Source: Ophiocordyceps camponoti-saundersi (nom. inval.)
Taxonomy: Eukaryota; Ascomycota; Sordariomycetes; Hypocreales; Ophiocordycipitaceae
Length of the DNA stretch: 64,000 bases
NCBI GenBank assembly: GCA_003339415.1
Contig: PDHQ01000020.1
Location: forward strand, 100,141-164,140
Reading direction: 5' to 3'
Position numbers and translations under genes: made by a program. Shown one piece after another: positions 1 through 10,998 of this stretch (position 1 is the stretch's first letter; each line of letters begins with the position of its first letter). The notes beneath the pieces are model-generated. The model was not told where the DNA came from and did not search any database. It saw only the letters and a program-made list of their open reading frames with translations.

Positions 1-1013
1 GACGACGAGGTGGACGAGGTGGGCCGCAGGAGTTTCGGGGCCGCTGCCGTTGCTGTCATGAAGCCCGCCCTGGACACGTCGAAGCGGGCAGCGAAAGGAG
101 AGGAGGACGTGGTACTAAAGAAACCTGACCATCACGATGGTCCGGCGACGAAGAGAGACGAGACGGCAACGGCATCAGGCGAAGCGGTGACTACGGCAGG
201 CGCCTGGTCTCGAGGGGAGACACGGCGCAACAAGAGAAAAGGAGGCCGAGTGGAAGAGCTTGATCTCGCGTCCAACGTGCTGGTGGCGAAAGGCCCAGTC
301 AAGGCAACCAAGCCTGCAGCGACGCCCAAGACGAAGACGAAGACGAAGACGCTTACCAGGACCAAGGCCGCTTTCGTGTCGTCTGCTACCGTAATTGACG
401 AAGACGAAGACGACGACGACGACGACGACGACGAAAACAAATCGGTCGAGCATCTACCCCTGGCGATACGCGATCAAGACCTCTTAGCACGCGCCTTCGC
501 AGGCGAAGACGTCGTAGCCGACTTCGAGCGGGAAAAGGCCGCCGTCGCGGACGAAGACGACGACAAGGTCGTCGACTGCACCCTCCCCGGCTGGGGATCC
601 TGGGTCGGAGAGGGCGTCAGCAACAGGGAGAAGAGCAGGCATTCAGGTCGCTTCCTCACCAAGATCAAGGGCGTCAGCAAGTCAGATCGGAAAGACGCCA
701 AGCTGGAGCGGGTGATGATCAACGAGAAGCGCGTCAAGAAGGTGAAGACCTCCCTTTTTGTTCTACTCTACTCTACTCTACTCAACTCTACTCAGCTCTT
801 GAAGGCTAACAACACACTTTTCCACACCAGAACGACATCTACCTCGCCTCCCAACTCCCCCACCCATTCGAGTCAAGACAGCAGTACGAAAGGTCTCTGC
901 GCCTGCCCATCGGCCCGGAATGGTTGACCAGGAGCTCATTCCAGGAGGGCACCAAGCCTCGGCTGCTGATGAAGCAGGGTGTCATCGCCCCCATGTCTAA
1001 GCCGACAGCGTGA
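1..1013 (+). CDS. UTP14: U3 snoRNP / SSU processome protein Utp14, C-terminal part (5' end outside window)
   Basis: Nucleolar protein of the small-subunit processome, needed for 18S pre-rRNA processing. The frame is open from base 1, so the N-terminal part lies upstream. Exons are <1-741 (the exon ends at base 741) and 831-1013; the intron 742-830 has a GTGAAG donor, a GCTAAC branch point and a CACCAG acceptor. Seen: an acidic Asp/Glu run encoded near 400-435, the GWGSWVGEG motif, a basic ERVMINEKRVKK stretch, then in exon 2 YLASQLPHPF, YERSLRLPIGPEW and a KQGVIAPM tail, all hallmarks of the Utp14 C-terminus. Family identity is very secure. Reading through the intron would give a false stop at 927. 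A long GAA repeat begins 27 bases after the stop codon. Confidence 0.95.
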
Positions 1014-1039
1014 CGAAAGTTTGTAAAAAGTGAATGAAG

Positions 1040-1168
1040 GAAGAAGAAGAAGAAGAAGAAGAAGAAGAAGAAGAAGAAGAAGAAGAAGAAGAAGAAGAAG
1101 AAGAAGAAGAAGAAGAAGAAGAAGAAGAAGAAGAAGAAGAAGAAGAAGAAGAAGAAGAAGAAGAAGAA
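1040..1168 (+). repeat. (GAA)43 trinucleotide microsatellite
   Basis: An uninterrupted GAA tract of 129 bp, 43 units, starts 27 bases after the UTP14 stop codon and probably lies in its 3' UTR. Its translations (poly-Glu, poly-Arg, poly-Lys-like, and poly-Ser or poly-Leu on the other strand) are artefacts. The copy number may vary between isolates or be affected by assembly. Confidence 0.97.
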
Positions 1169-1686
1169 AAAGAGAAGTTGAGACCCCCCCCTTTTTTTTT
1201 GTTTGCCTGTTTGCTACGGATGATGGTGCTGTGACGAGACAGAAACGGGCGCAACTCATCATTGGCTTAGTTTTCTCTACTCAACCTATTCACACAACTG
1301 CACAAGTAAAGAGAAAAAGAAACCCCTTGATGAATGGCAATTCCCTATATAATGCAGCAGCCAACGCCTTTCTCTCCGAGAATGCAATGACCCTGTGATT
1401 TGGCTCACAATTTTGGGGGCCTCACTGGGGAAGGAAAAAAAAAGGCCCTCAAGTGAGACAAGTAATGATACAAAAGCGGCACATGGCCGTTGCTCTCCCC
1501 TCCCTATCGGCTCGGCCGCGGGGGAAATAATACTAAACGTCGAGTGCCTACCCTCAGGGTATCTGCAAAGGACGTGCCGCATGGATGTGCGCCTCAACTG
1601 AGACACTGCGGCTCGGATACAAAAGAGAAGAAAATAAAAGGAAGGATAAAGGAGAGAAGAGAAGAAAAGGGAAGACAAGATCCAGC
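1169..1686. other. Intergenic region, UTP14 to VCX1 (convergent)
   Basis: About 0.5 kb between two convergent genes. It should hold both 3' UTRs, with short C and T homopolymers after the GAA tract. I see no convincing gene. Confidence 0.6.
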
Positions 1687-3312
1687 CTAGTTGTTGAGCC
1701 AGGTATTATCCATTACGTCGCTCGGTGTTGCGTAGAAAGCGACGGCGATGATGATGTACAGGGCGAGCAGCATGGCGCCTTCGAGGTAGTTGGACCGACC
1801 GTCCTGAACGGTGTAAGTAACGACCAGTACGGACACAGCGAACGCGACGGTTTGGACTGTTGGCGTTTTGTTAATAAACGGGCGCTGACGAGGGGAAACA
1901 GGAAACGTACAAGTCTCAAAATGCAGCGACATGGGCTGCCCGATGATCCAACCGACAATGACAAGGAAAGGGGTGACGCCGAGGGCAATCTGTATTGAGG
2001 ATCCAATGGCGACGCCCATGGCAAGGTCCATCTTATCCCGTAGAGCGACGACGACGGCGGTGACGTGCTCGGCCGCGTTGCCGACGATGGGAATAAGGAT
2101 CATGCCGAGGAAGGCCTTACTGATATGGGCCGTGGCGACGATGTCGTCGATGCTGCCGACCAGGTAATCGGCGCAGATGGCGACGAGGACGGTAACGACG
2201 ACGAGAACGGCGGCGGCAGCGGGGGCGCTCATGGATGGCAATTCCTCTTCGACTTCTTCGACGGCCTCACCGGATGCAATCTCGGGTGCGTCCTCGGGAT
2301 CGAACAGGTTGCTGTGCGTGCGCAGCTGAAAGACGAGATACAGAGCGTAGAGCAGGAAGAGGATGATGGCGGTGCCTCTCGACAGGATGAGGATGCTGTT
2401 GAGCTTCTCATCCGAGCCATTCTGGGTAAGGACGGCGTAGAGCTGTGAAAGTCGTTGGTTAGCTTATGCTGGAATAGCTAAAAAGATGTCGCTATCGGGC
2501 AACTCACAGCCGCGGGAATGACGAGGGATGCGGAGGAGAGCGTCATGAGAGAGCAGGTTGTTTGGGCGACGGCTGAGGAGAAGCGCTGTTCCCTGCCGTC
2601 TCCGTTCTGGCCGCGGTGAACGATTCCGCCGAACAGGAAGCACATGCCCATGACGAGTAGCAGGTTGGATAGGATCGAGCCCAACATGGAGGATTGCACC
2701 ACTTCGATCTGCCCATCCTTAAGCGCGACGATACTGACCTGAAAAGAAAGATGATGCGTTAGCAAGTAGAATCGGGCAGGGGACGCAAGGCGAACGAACA
2801 ATCAATTCGACCGCATTCCCGAATGTAGCGTTTAGCAGACCCCCCATTGTCTCGCCCAGCTTAATTGAAATCTCTTCCGTCGCAAAGGACAGGACGGCGG
2901 CGAGAGGGATGATGGCGAAGAAGTTGATGGTAAACACGGCCGTCGAGTTCCATTTGCAGGCTCCGGCGATGATGCCGAGCGGGACGAAGACGAGTAGGAA
3001 GTTGACATAGTCTATGAGCGCGTCAGTAATTGGACAAGAAAAAAACCCTCACCACATGTGCAAAAGAGTGTTCGTACTGCTGAGAAGCGTCACCTTGGTG
3101 ACGTGCCAAGTATGAGCGAGACCGCGTACGGCGAAGCTGCCGCTGTCCCTGCCGGGCGTGTGTTTGGAGTCGAGGAAGAAGGCGCACAGGCCGGAGCGCC
3201 GGCGACAGGATGATGGGAGAACATCCGGCGCCGATCCGGTGACGGGATGCTGCTGCTCACGTCGGATGAGGGGCGTTTGCTCGCCAGCAGCGGGAGCGGG
3301 TTTGCGATTCAT
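1687..3312 (-). CDS. VCX1: Vacuolar Ca2+/H+ exchanger (CAX family, Vcx1-like)
   Basis: Proton-driven calcium antiporter, expected in the vacuolar membrane, clearing cytosolic Ca2+. Exons on the minus strand: 3312-3078, 3011-2800, 2738-2508, 2442-1911, 1856-1687 (459 residues). Introns are 54-66 bp; donors include GTACGA, GTTCGT, GTGAGT and GTACGT. The two CAX repeats are clear: [20 protein letters not shown] and [20 protein letters not shown], separated by an acidic loop ([20 protein letters not shown]), with several hydrophobic helices on each side. I chose the start at 3312 ([15 protein letters not shown]), which gives the usual short cytosolic N-terminus; an in-frame ATG at 3474 would add 54 low-complexity residues. 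Family certain; the start is the main doubt. Confidence 0.93.
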
Positions 3313-3626
3313 CTGGCGGCGGCAGTGTTGATTATCGTCGTTGAGGCTTCGTTCGTGTCTCCTCGTTGTAGCTTTTTTTCTCAGGTATCGTCCGTCGTCG
3401 GATTCCTTCGGCGGAGGAGGGAAGGGGGGGGGGAGGAAGGCTGAGGGGAATAAGGAAGAGAGGAGCAAGACCAAGTAAGGTTGGGTTTAATGCAAAGAGG
3501 CTAAAAGTGGTAAGGAGGCGGCTAAGCCCCGAAGTTTTCGATTTTCAGGTTGGCAGCAGCAACGGCTCAGTTTCGGAAGTGGGCGCTACGCCACCTTTTC
3601 TTCTTCTTTCACCTGGTATGAGTGTG

Positions 3627-3650
3627 CTCTCTCTCTCTCTCTCTCTCTCT
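3627..3650. repeat. (CT)12 microsatellite
   Basis: Twelve uninterrupted CT units in the 5' flank of the Ca2+/H+ exchanger gene. Confidence 0.95.
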
Positions 3651-4264
3651 TCTTTCTCCTTCCTTTCCCTTTGTGCTGGGTATGTATATCCGTATGTATC
3701 CCTACCGTTTATGCGTGTGGATGTCTGTTTGTGGGTTCGTGTGGAGCTATGCGTTGTGCGTGAACCCGGTAGCAAGGTGTAATGTGTGTGATGCGAACGT
3801 GTGTGTGTGTGTGTGTGCTTTTTTAATCTCAAGGTATCGTCTGTGAGCTGGTCCGTGTGTCGTGACGTGCGTAGGTAGGTAGGTAGATAGAGAGTCGCCG
3901 GAGACGGGGGGAGGGCAGGCTTTATCGGCAAAGGCAAAACGAAGAGCTAGAAGGCTAGAAAAGTGACACAGAGAGAAGAAGAGATAAGACAGGAGGAACC
4001 TTCCCCCCTCCTTTAAGAAGAGGAAGAAATTGAGAAAGATGACGATAATGATGAAGGAGCCGAAAGCGGTCGACGAGGCGCAGTCACTAGAGAGGGTGTG
4101 AGGAGGTGAGAAGAACGAAAAACAAGGTTTCACGTGCGTGTGTGCGTGTCTCCGTACCTAGGTACCTGGCAGGCTGGTAGGCACTAAGTCGAAGCAGCCA
4201 CAGCTCTCACACTCGAAGCACTACACCTACCTACCTCCGAAAAATAGTGGCAGCGCTGTGGCGG

Positions 4265-4290
4265 GCGGCCCCTACAGGCGGCCCCTACAG
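4265..4290. repeat. 13-bp perfect tandem duplication
   Basis: The 13-mer GCGGCCCCTACAG occurs twice with no gap. It lies in non-coding DNA and could be a replication-slippage duplication. Confidence 0.85.
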
Positions 4291-4953
4291 GGCTGGGCTA
4301 CGGAGTCCATACAACAAGAGGCCTATAGGCTATACAGACGAGGCTACAAGCCTACATACATACACGTCTCTGTATGTATAAACAGGAGGCCTCCGGTGAA
4401 ACCAGTCGCGTCACACGGCTCTCCATAAGCCCGGCAATGAGGTTACTGTGCCTTGCCTGTCGGTTCGCTGCCGATTGGGCATCAGTGGCGCAGCTCCATC
4501 TAGCGTACCGAGCCATGTCACCCGATGATGCCGCCGCCAAGCGCCAAGCTTGCCGGAGCTGATGCTCAGCCACGAAGAATACATCCACCTTAATTTGACG
4601 GCATCGCCCACCTTGATGAGACGCCAACGAGACGGCACGAGGGTGGCATTCGGACGGGAAGAGAAAAGGACGGTCATTTCTTGGCTTAATCTAGTTGACT
4701 ACCTACATAGTAGGGAGGCATAGGGATGACACGTAGTGAAGCGACAGCAGTGCAACCAACAAAAAAGACGGCAAGGGCTGGGTATCTTTTGCACGACTTG
4801 TAGAGAGAAAAAAACACAACGAACGAACCAACAAACCGTCATGGCTTGCGTATCAAGACGGAGGGAGGCTCCGCCGCTCCGTACATACGTAAACCCCATA
4901 CACATACACATATATGTGTATTAGTATGTACGTATGTATGTATGCGCCGCCCT

Positions 4954-7651
4954 TCACAGCCCGCCAAGCGCTATAGCCGCATATCGTCGTCAGCCAAGAT
5001 TCAAAAAAGAGCATCGCGGCATCAACCAGAGACAGGATTAGAAACCAAGATGAGAAGGGAAAAAAAAACGACTCACCGGCAGCATACGCCATAAACCACG
5101 TCAGCGATGCGCCCCCGTCTAACCACTGCGGCTGAAAGTCCTTGGACGTGAAAAACTTGTAAGCCATCGCAGGATCGACGGTAGCGTAGCTGGCATAGAC
5201 GATGCTCTTCCACGCACTGCCAACGCTGTCGATCCGGCCTTTGCTAAAGTACGTCTCCCACTCCTCCGACACGAAGCGCGGCCGCCGCACAAACGCCGTC
5301 GGCGCCAAGATGGGGATCATGTGGATGCCCTGGATGGCCTCGATGCTGCCGTCGAAAAAGGTCGTGTGGTCCACCTTGTTCTCGAACAGTATGCCCGCCA
5401 CCTTGTTGCCGATGAACCGTCGCGGCTGCACCGCATTGTCCGCCTCGTACAGGTAGTAGGCTCGCAGGCTCCGCGCCAGCACCGAGAGCTGCAGGTTGCT
5501 TCGCGACTCGAGATCGCCGTCGCCCGACACGCGACCCCACATCTTGAGGGCGTAGGCCGCCATCATGTCCTCCGAGCTCGATTCCTGGTTCTTGCCGTCC
5601 ATGGACGCGTACAGACCGTGCGCCCAGCTGTGGCCGTGGTACCAGTCGAAGCAGCGCCAGACGGGGAACAGCCCGTCCGACGTGCTGGGGTTGGCCACGT
5701 CCCGCGCCAGCGTCCGCACGTAGTCGCCGTTGGCCTTGCCCCAGCCCGGGTCCAGGTCGGCAATCGTCGCCGCCGCCAGTATGTGGTAGCCGTAGTGGAA
5801 GTGGTGATCGTTGTACAGCGTGTTGCCAAAGTCGACGCCGCCGTCGCCCGTGTCGTAGCTCGCCCGTGACACCACGCCGCCCCAGGCCGTCTCGTACGTC
5901 AGCGGGAAGCGCTGCCGGTTGCTGGCAAACGTGGCAAAGGCCGCCTGTACGCGCCCGAGCCCCGTCTCCGCCAGTTGCTCGTCGCCCAGCATCCGCTTCG
6001 CCACCCACACCGCCGTCGCGAACTTGGCCAGCGCTTTCCCGCTAAAGTACATGGAGTCGATGTTGGATTGCGCCGCCATGTCTTGGGCCAGCTCACGCGC
6101 CGCCGCCGCCCGGATCGTCCGTTTGGCCTCCTCCGAGAGCGCCTCGACATTGCCGCGCTCCGGGTGCCACGGCGCGAAGCCCATGTCGGTCGGCATCGCC
6201 GTCTCCACCAGCGTCCACTGCTCGCCGCACACCAGCGTCGCCACGCCCTTGGTCGGCGTCTGCAGCTGCACCTTGGGCCGCACCAGCTTTCGCGTCGCGT
6301 CGTCGAACGAGTCCACGTGATGCGGCAGCGCGTACATGTTCAGCTGCCCGTCCTTGTGACCGTCGCGCTTGAACTGGAGACGGTACCGACCCTCGCTTCC
6401 GGCCACCGATCCGGAGAGCCCCACAGTCTCGGCGAAGACGCCGGCGCCGTCGTCGAGCGCCGCCTCCGACCCCTCCGACTTCGGGTCTTTGCATACCTGT
6501 AACACCCCGGTAAACGCCCGCTTCGACTCGGCTCGTCCGTCATTGGCCACCGTCAGCTCCAGTCCGTCGCCCTTGGTGTGCCAGCCGTATATCCGCCACG
6601 TCGTGCCGTCGGCCAGCACAAAGTTGTACTTGACCACGCCCTTCTTCGGCTCGCGCGTTACCCGCGTTACCGTCTTGAAGCTTACGCCCGACTGCAGTAC
6701 CGGCTTCGCCCCCTCAAACTGCGCCGTCACGCAGCTCATGCCTTGAACCAGCGGGAACGACACTGCCGGTGCCGACTGCTCGTCTTTGCTGAGATGCGCC
6801 CGTACCGAGTGGGGCGTGAGGCTGTCTGTCGTCAGCGTTGTCTTGTTGCCAAGCTCCGCCGCTGAGATGACTAGCGACTGGATCCCGATCGGGTTGATGT
6901 AAAACGACGACGCCCCCTTAACGCGTTCCTGGCCGCCAAACACTTGCTGCTGTGCTTCTACATGGCTGATCGACATGCCATGGCTGCCCGTCTTCCCCTT
7001 GCCCCCGGCCCATTGCAGCGAGTAGGGGAACGTGTAGATGGGGCCCAGCTGGTCGCCTAGGAAGAAATTGGCGTAGAACTTATTGGTCTCCAGGGGCCCG
7101 CGCGATTTGATGCCCTTGCGCGGCACCGGATGATCCTGGCGCTGCTGAATCGTAGCGGGCGGCGCCTTGAGATCAATGGGCTTTGCAAAGATGTCGTATC
7201 CCTCTCCCATGGTGTCGACCGTCGGGCTCGAAAACGTCTCGGAGGGGGGGGGCTTTTGCGAAGCGTAGAGCTGCTCGGTTCCAGATTGTGCGTTCGACGA
7301 CCGCCAAGTCCAGTTAGAAGACGGGGTTCTCGTCTCCTCGGCTACCTTGGAATATGCCGACGAGGTCTGGCCGACCACTTGGATCTTCTGCTGTAGAAGC
7401 TTGCTCTGGCCTAGTCCGGCAGCTTCTTTCAGGGTGGACAACGACGTAGGTAAATTGTCACCTTCGGTTGACAAAGTCCCGTTTGTATCCTGGTGCCAGA
7501 TGTCCGGACCGATGAAGATGGGCTGTTCCGGAGCCGATTCCTGCGACAGCGAAGTGACGATCTGGGAGCTCTTGGTCCGAAGGACAGATGCCTGAGCACC
7601 GGCCGTCAGCAACCAAACGAGCCATACTAGACGGCATCGATCCATGAGCAA
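4954..7651 (-). CDS. Secreted endo-beta-1,3-glucanase, glycoside hydrolase family 81
   Basis: Cleaves internal beta-1,3-glucan bonds; fungal GH81 enzymes act in wall remodelling, cell separation or lysis of other walls. Exons: 7651-5077 and 4970-4954 (863 residues). Residues 1-21 form a signal peptide (hydrophobic core VWLVWLLTAGAQA). The GH81 domain begins near LETNKFYANFFLGDQ (about 188) and contains NDHHFHYGYH (Asp615) and the DGKNQESSSED block (Glu690, Glu694), where the family's catalytic acids lie. The C-terminus DGGASLTWFMAYAA runs into a GTGAGT donor; a branch point GCTGAC and acceptor CTATAG lead to a five-codon last exon (ALGGL, stop). The 106-bp intron is free of in-frame stops, so an unspliced transcript would encode 932 residues with a hydrophobic tail. 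A Ser/Thr/Pro-rich linker spans about 60-150. Confidence 0.93.
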
Positions 7652-8680
7652 GGCGGATAAGAAGATTCAAGAAAAAAACTCTAACGATGTGCGCGAGCCA
7701 TCTGCATCCGTAGCCGGTGCTAGACAAGCCGTAGCGGGGAAGGTTGATATAAAAAGCATTTTCCTTCCCATCAAGGCTCCCCCCCCTCGAAGCCAAAGCC
7801 TCATGGCATCATGCATCTCCGCACGGCGTGATACACTCTCACGCGCGCCGGCTTCAAAAGGTCGACATCGTCCTTGATGTCTTGCATGAGACATGCCAGT
7901 GCCAACAATCTGCCTCTTCCTCTTCATCTCCCCAACACACACGGGGGCAAGTCAAGAGAAGAGACGATAATCAAAGAAAAAATCAGATGCACGCACCTCA
8001 ATGAATCAATCTTGGTTGAGCCAGGTAAGAATGAGAGCAAACAATGTAGGTGAGCAGGTGATGGATGTGACGTAGGATGGCTAGGTAGGGCGGTGTGTTG
8101 TGATCCTCTGAGGGAGGGCAGTGAGGGAAGAAAACGGGAGCTTGTGAACGAGAGCGACAACGACGGCCTTTTGTTTATTCCATCGACGCCACAGCGAGGT
8201 CGGAGATGGCAGGCCCGACGAATTGCGGTGCCTGCTCTGAGACCCCTTTCATCTGGCCTCACGGAGAGAGAGAGCAGTAGCAGCAGCAGTAGCAGCAGCA
8301 GCAACAACAGCAGCAACAGCAAACGCAACCGTAATAGTCTTCCCTCTTTCTCTCTCTCCTCGGACACCTTGGTCGCCCCTGTGTGAGGCCGTCTTGACTC
8401 TCTGGTTTGGGCAGGCAAACGCCAAGACGCCGACGGAAGGATGACAAGAGAAAAGGGAGGGACCGACCAGGCACGCGGCCTCTGCTCGCCCGGGCAAGCG
8501 GTGACAGGGTCCGAGTTTGCGCCTCTGCCTTCGATGCCGGCATCTGCCATCTCATCCCCGGAGACACAACAGGTGTGCGCAAAGGCGTCACAAGTTCGGC
8601 CGCCACCGTTGTCCGTGACCCACGGATTTGCTACTCGACACGCTAAGACAAACCAAAACACCACGACCTGAACATGGCAA
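7652..8680. other. Intergenic region, GH81 5' flank and STN1 3' flank
   Basis: About 1 kb. It probably carries the GH81 promoter. It includes a degenerate CAG/CAA-rich tract at about 8275-8330. A 246-codon minus-strand frame across 7924-8664 is driven by that repeat and has no recognisable domain, so I do not call it a gene. Confidence 0.55.
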
Positions 8681-9403
8681 TCAAAGGCCTAAAGCGTGAT
8701 ACTTTCCCTTGAGTGCTCCGGAGCGGATCATGTCTCGGACATGGGCAGTTACATCGTCTTGCTGCCTTCCGTTGCCATTCGTAGTCGCGACGCCAGCATC
8801 GGGACGGCGTCTCCCCTTGCGCTTGTCAGTCTTCTCGGACCGTTCCGCTTCCCTTCTGCAACGGCGGATTTCGACACGCTCGAGAACCCATGGCCTGTCA
8901 AGCACGTCGCGCCGGAACTTGGCCCTCCTCTCCCAGAGAACTAGCTCGTCGGCGGTGGTGCGGAGGCGCTTGATGCGCTCAATTTTGATCTGTTTCTCGT
9001 CCCGGAAAAGTGACAGGCCGCCCTTGACATCGACGACGGAGCCGACGTCGATGTCATCGTCTTGCTCTTGTCCGCCAGGCAGTGCCTCAATGCAGGCGCC
9101 GCTGCTGTCGTCCACTGTGTAGACGCGTCGGCTGGCAAAGTCGTCGACTGCGACGACGACGCCAACTACCCGGACCCATCGAATCGGCAAGTTTCCGTGA
9201 AAGAAGAAGTTCTCCGCTGGTAGGGCAAGTGAGAAGGGACCGCGTGTCAGAGAGGAGCATCGATGACGCGATCGAAACTGACCTTGAAAGCCATCATGTT
9301 GCTCAAGGCTGTGGATCTCGCGCGCGTGCAGCAGACACCAGGAGTTAAAGGTGGGCGACAAGTGGAAGCAGTAGCGAGGATACAAAGCCGGAGCCTTGCT
9401 CAT
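8681..9403 (-). CDS. STN1: Telomere-capping CST complex subunit Stn1 (OB-fold)
   Basis: Component of the telomere end-protection complex that works with Ten1 and stimulates lagging-strand fill-in. Exons 9403-9283 and 9216-8681 (218 residues); the 66-bp intron has a GTCAGT donor and a CTACCAG acceptor, giving GFQAENFFFHG at the join. Seen: N-terminal YPRYCFHLSPTFNSWC, then FFFHGNLPIRWVRVVGVVVA and VYTVDDSSGACIEAL, the signature of the Stn1 N-terminal OB-fold. The C-terminus is basic and carries no winged-helix region that I can see, so this is the short fungal form. The next gene upstream starts 336 bp away and has no functional link. Confidence 0.9.
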   Translation of the reverse strand: MSKAPALYPRYCFHLSPTFNSWCLLHAREIHSLEQHDGFQGQFRSRHRCSSLTRGPFSLALPAENFFFHGNLPIRWVRVVGVVVAVDDFASRRVYTVDDSSGACIEALPGGQEQDDDIDVGSVVDVKGGLSLFRDEKQIKIERIKRLRTTADELVLWERRAKFRRDVLDRPWVLERVEIRRCRREAERSEKTDKRKGRRRPDAGVATTNGNGRQQDDVTAHVRDMIRSGALKGKYHALGL

Positions 9404-9739
9404 GGCAGTACAGGGCCGGTGACGATGCCTTATTCCGAGTTCAGTAGGTGGCTTGCGGTGAGGTTGCAGTGGACATCGGATAAACGGCGGGTGAGAGGCC
9501 TCGTGTGACCCCGGCCAGTTTCGGCTCTGTCTTTAAATAACACACACGCACCTCAAGAAACACCACGACACACCATCAAGGCACCACCCGACCTGTCTTG
9601 GACCTGCAGATGCTCAAAGAAAGGCGAAACCAAGAAAAACTCCGAACCTCGCTCCTCGGTCGTGACTCCGCTCGTGCCCGAGTTCAGTACGTGAGCTTCT
9701 TCTTCAAGGCGCCTCAAACGCCAATCCCGTCCCAAGACA
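9404..9739. other. Short intergenic region, STN1 5' flank and J-protein 3' flank
   Basis: 336 bp that must include the STN1 promoter. I see no gene or obvious element. Confidence 0.55.
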
Positions 9740-10690
9740 TCAGCTTCGTGACCGCTTTGCTTTCGACCCCTTCTTGGAGTTGCCCTTCAGCCGGTCTGCA
9801 GCTTCGCGGAATGCCTCCTCAGACGGCTCCTTTTCCTCCAGCGCTCTCTTCCTCTTTGAATCTTTCTTTACATACTTTTCGGCCAGCTGATCAATGAAAT
9901 TGGCCGACCGGTCTTGCTGCCTTTTCTGGATCAACGCCGCCAGACTGTCCTCTGATCCCTTCTTGGATTTCTTCTTCTTGCTTCCAAAAAGCTCATCGTG
10001 AACTCCGAGCTCCTTGGCATAGTCTTCCGCCTCGGCTTCCTCTACCGTCGCAGCTTTTAGGCGTGCTGTGCGCTTTCTCTTGCTCTCCTTGGTGTAAGCG
10101 GTAAAAGCGTCTACGTCACCATTCTGGATCGCCTCGTCGATGATGCGCCTAAATCTCACGTCATCTGATCCGACATTGCTGAGCATCACTCTTTCGTACA
10201 CGCCGTCCAGGTCTCCCTGACACTCCTCGTAAGCGGCGAGCACATCGTCCTTTTCCTCGTCCGAACCCTTGTATTCGCGGGCGAATTTCTCGATAGCGTC
10301 GGCCGAGACTGCATCTTTGAACTGCTCGCGATAGAAGTCGCTCCAGTCGAAGCCGTCCGAATCGACCACGGACTCTGCCGTCGAGCCCGTGGCGTCGAAT
10401 CGTTTCCGCCTGACGGGATCGGAGAGCACGGCATAAGCAAAGGCGATGGACTGGAACTTGCTGTGCGCCGCGACCTTTTTATCCTCAGACACCTTGTCTA
10501 TCGGATTGAGTTAGAAACTCTTCTTGATGGTCTAGAGACGCCATGACCCACCGGGATGATTCTTGAGCGCCGCCTTCCTGTACGCGCTCTTGATCTGCTC
10601 GGGTGTGGCGGAGCGGTCGAGACCGAGGATCTCATAGGGCTCCACCGCGGGCGGCTCGTCGCCGACGACCAGATCCTCGGCGTTGGACAT
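9740..10690 (-). CDS. J-domain co-chaperone, DNAJC9 family
   Basis: Nuclear-type Hsp70 co-chaperone; the human relative DNAJC9 also binds histones H3-H4. Exons 10690-10552 and 10497-9740 (298 residues); the 54-bp intron has a GTGGGT donor and falls inside the HPD motif, which is restored by splicing (KNHPDKV, residues 44-49). The J domain runs from PYEILGLD (about 18) to about 85 (AYAVLSDPVRRKRFD). It is followed by the conserved FDWSDFYREQF block typical of DNAJC9, a helical region, and a Lys-rich C-terminus (KKKKSKKG, KAKRSRS) that looks like nuclear localisation signal. Divergently arranged with the deaminase gene, 308 bp between start codons. Confidence 0.9.
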
Positions 10691-10998
10691 GCTGACGCCC
10701 TAGATCTTCGTGGGGGCGTGACGCAAAACTGGAGGCGGGAGATCGCGTGGCAAGACGGTGTGATGCTGTTGAGATGGGTCACGCGTCGTGGATGGCGATG
10801 CGCGCCAGGTCCAGGCACATTGTGAGGCTGGTAGCTGCTGTTAGCGGGAAACGGGCAAGCTCCCAGTAAGCGGCTAGCAGCTACCGGTGTTCGCTACATT
10901 GTCACTTAGTCAGCAGCTCGGGACCCCTGTCCTTATTGGCCGTCTCTTAGTAGCCTCAGCCCTCTCTTCGCCTCATACCGTCGCACTCGGCCGCCGCC
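10691..10998. promoter_or_regulatory. Divergent promoter region, J-protein / deaminase
   Basis: 308 bp between two outward-facing start codons, so it must hold both promoters. I cannot point to a specific factor site. Confidence 0.6.

Larger units (their letters stand above)
3313..4953. other. Intergenic region with microsatellites, VCX1 5' flank and GH81 3' flank
   Basis: About 1.6 kb, probably the VCX1 promoter and leader plus the GH81 3' end. It contains a (CT)12 tract at 3627-3650, a GT tract at 3799-3817, TAGG tetranucleotides near 3870, CCTA runs near 4155-4235, and a perfect 13-bp tandem duplication at 4265-4277 and 4278-4290. No reading frame here looks like a protein I recognise. 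Confidence 0.6.

Noticed and set aside
1030..1398. Poly-Arg, poly-Glu, poly-Ser and poly-Leu frames across the GAA tract
   Set aside because: They are translations of the (GAA)43 repeat and its complement with no other coding support.
5244..6543. Long frames opposite and within the GH81 gene
   Set aside because: They are GC-driven shadows of the GH81 coding sequence; only the GH81 frame has domain motifs.
7924..8664. 246-codon frame between GH81 and STN1
   Set aside because: Driven by a CAG/CAA-rich repeat; no domain, and biased composition on both strands.
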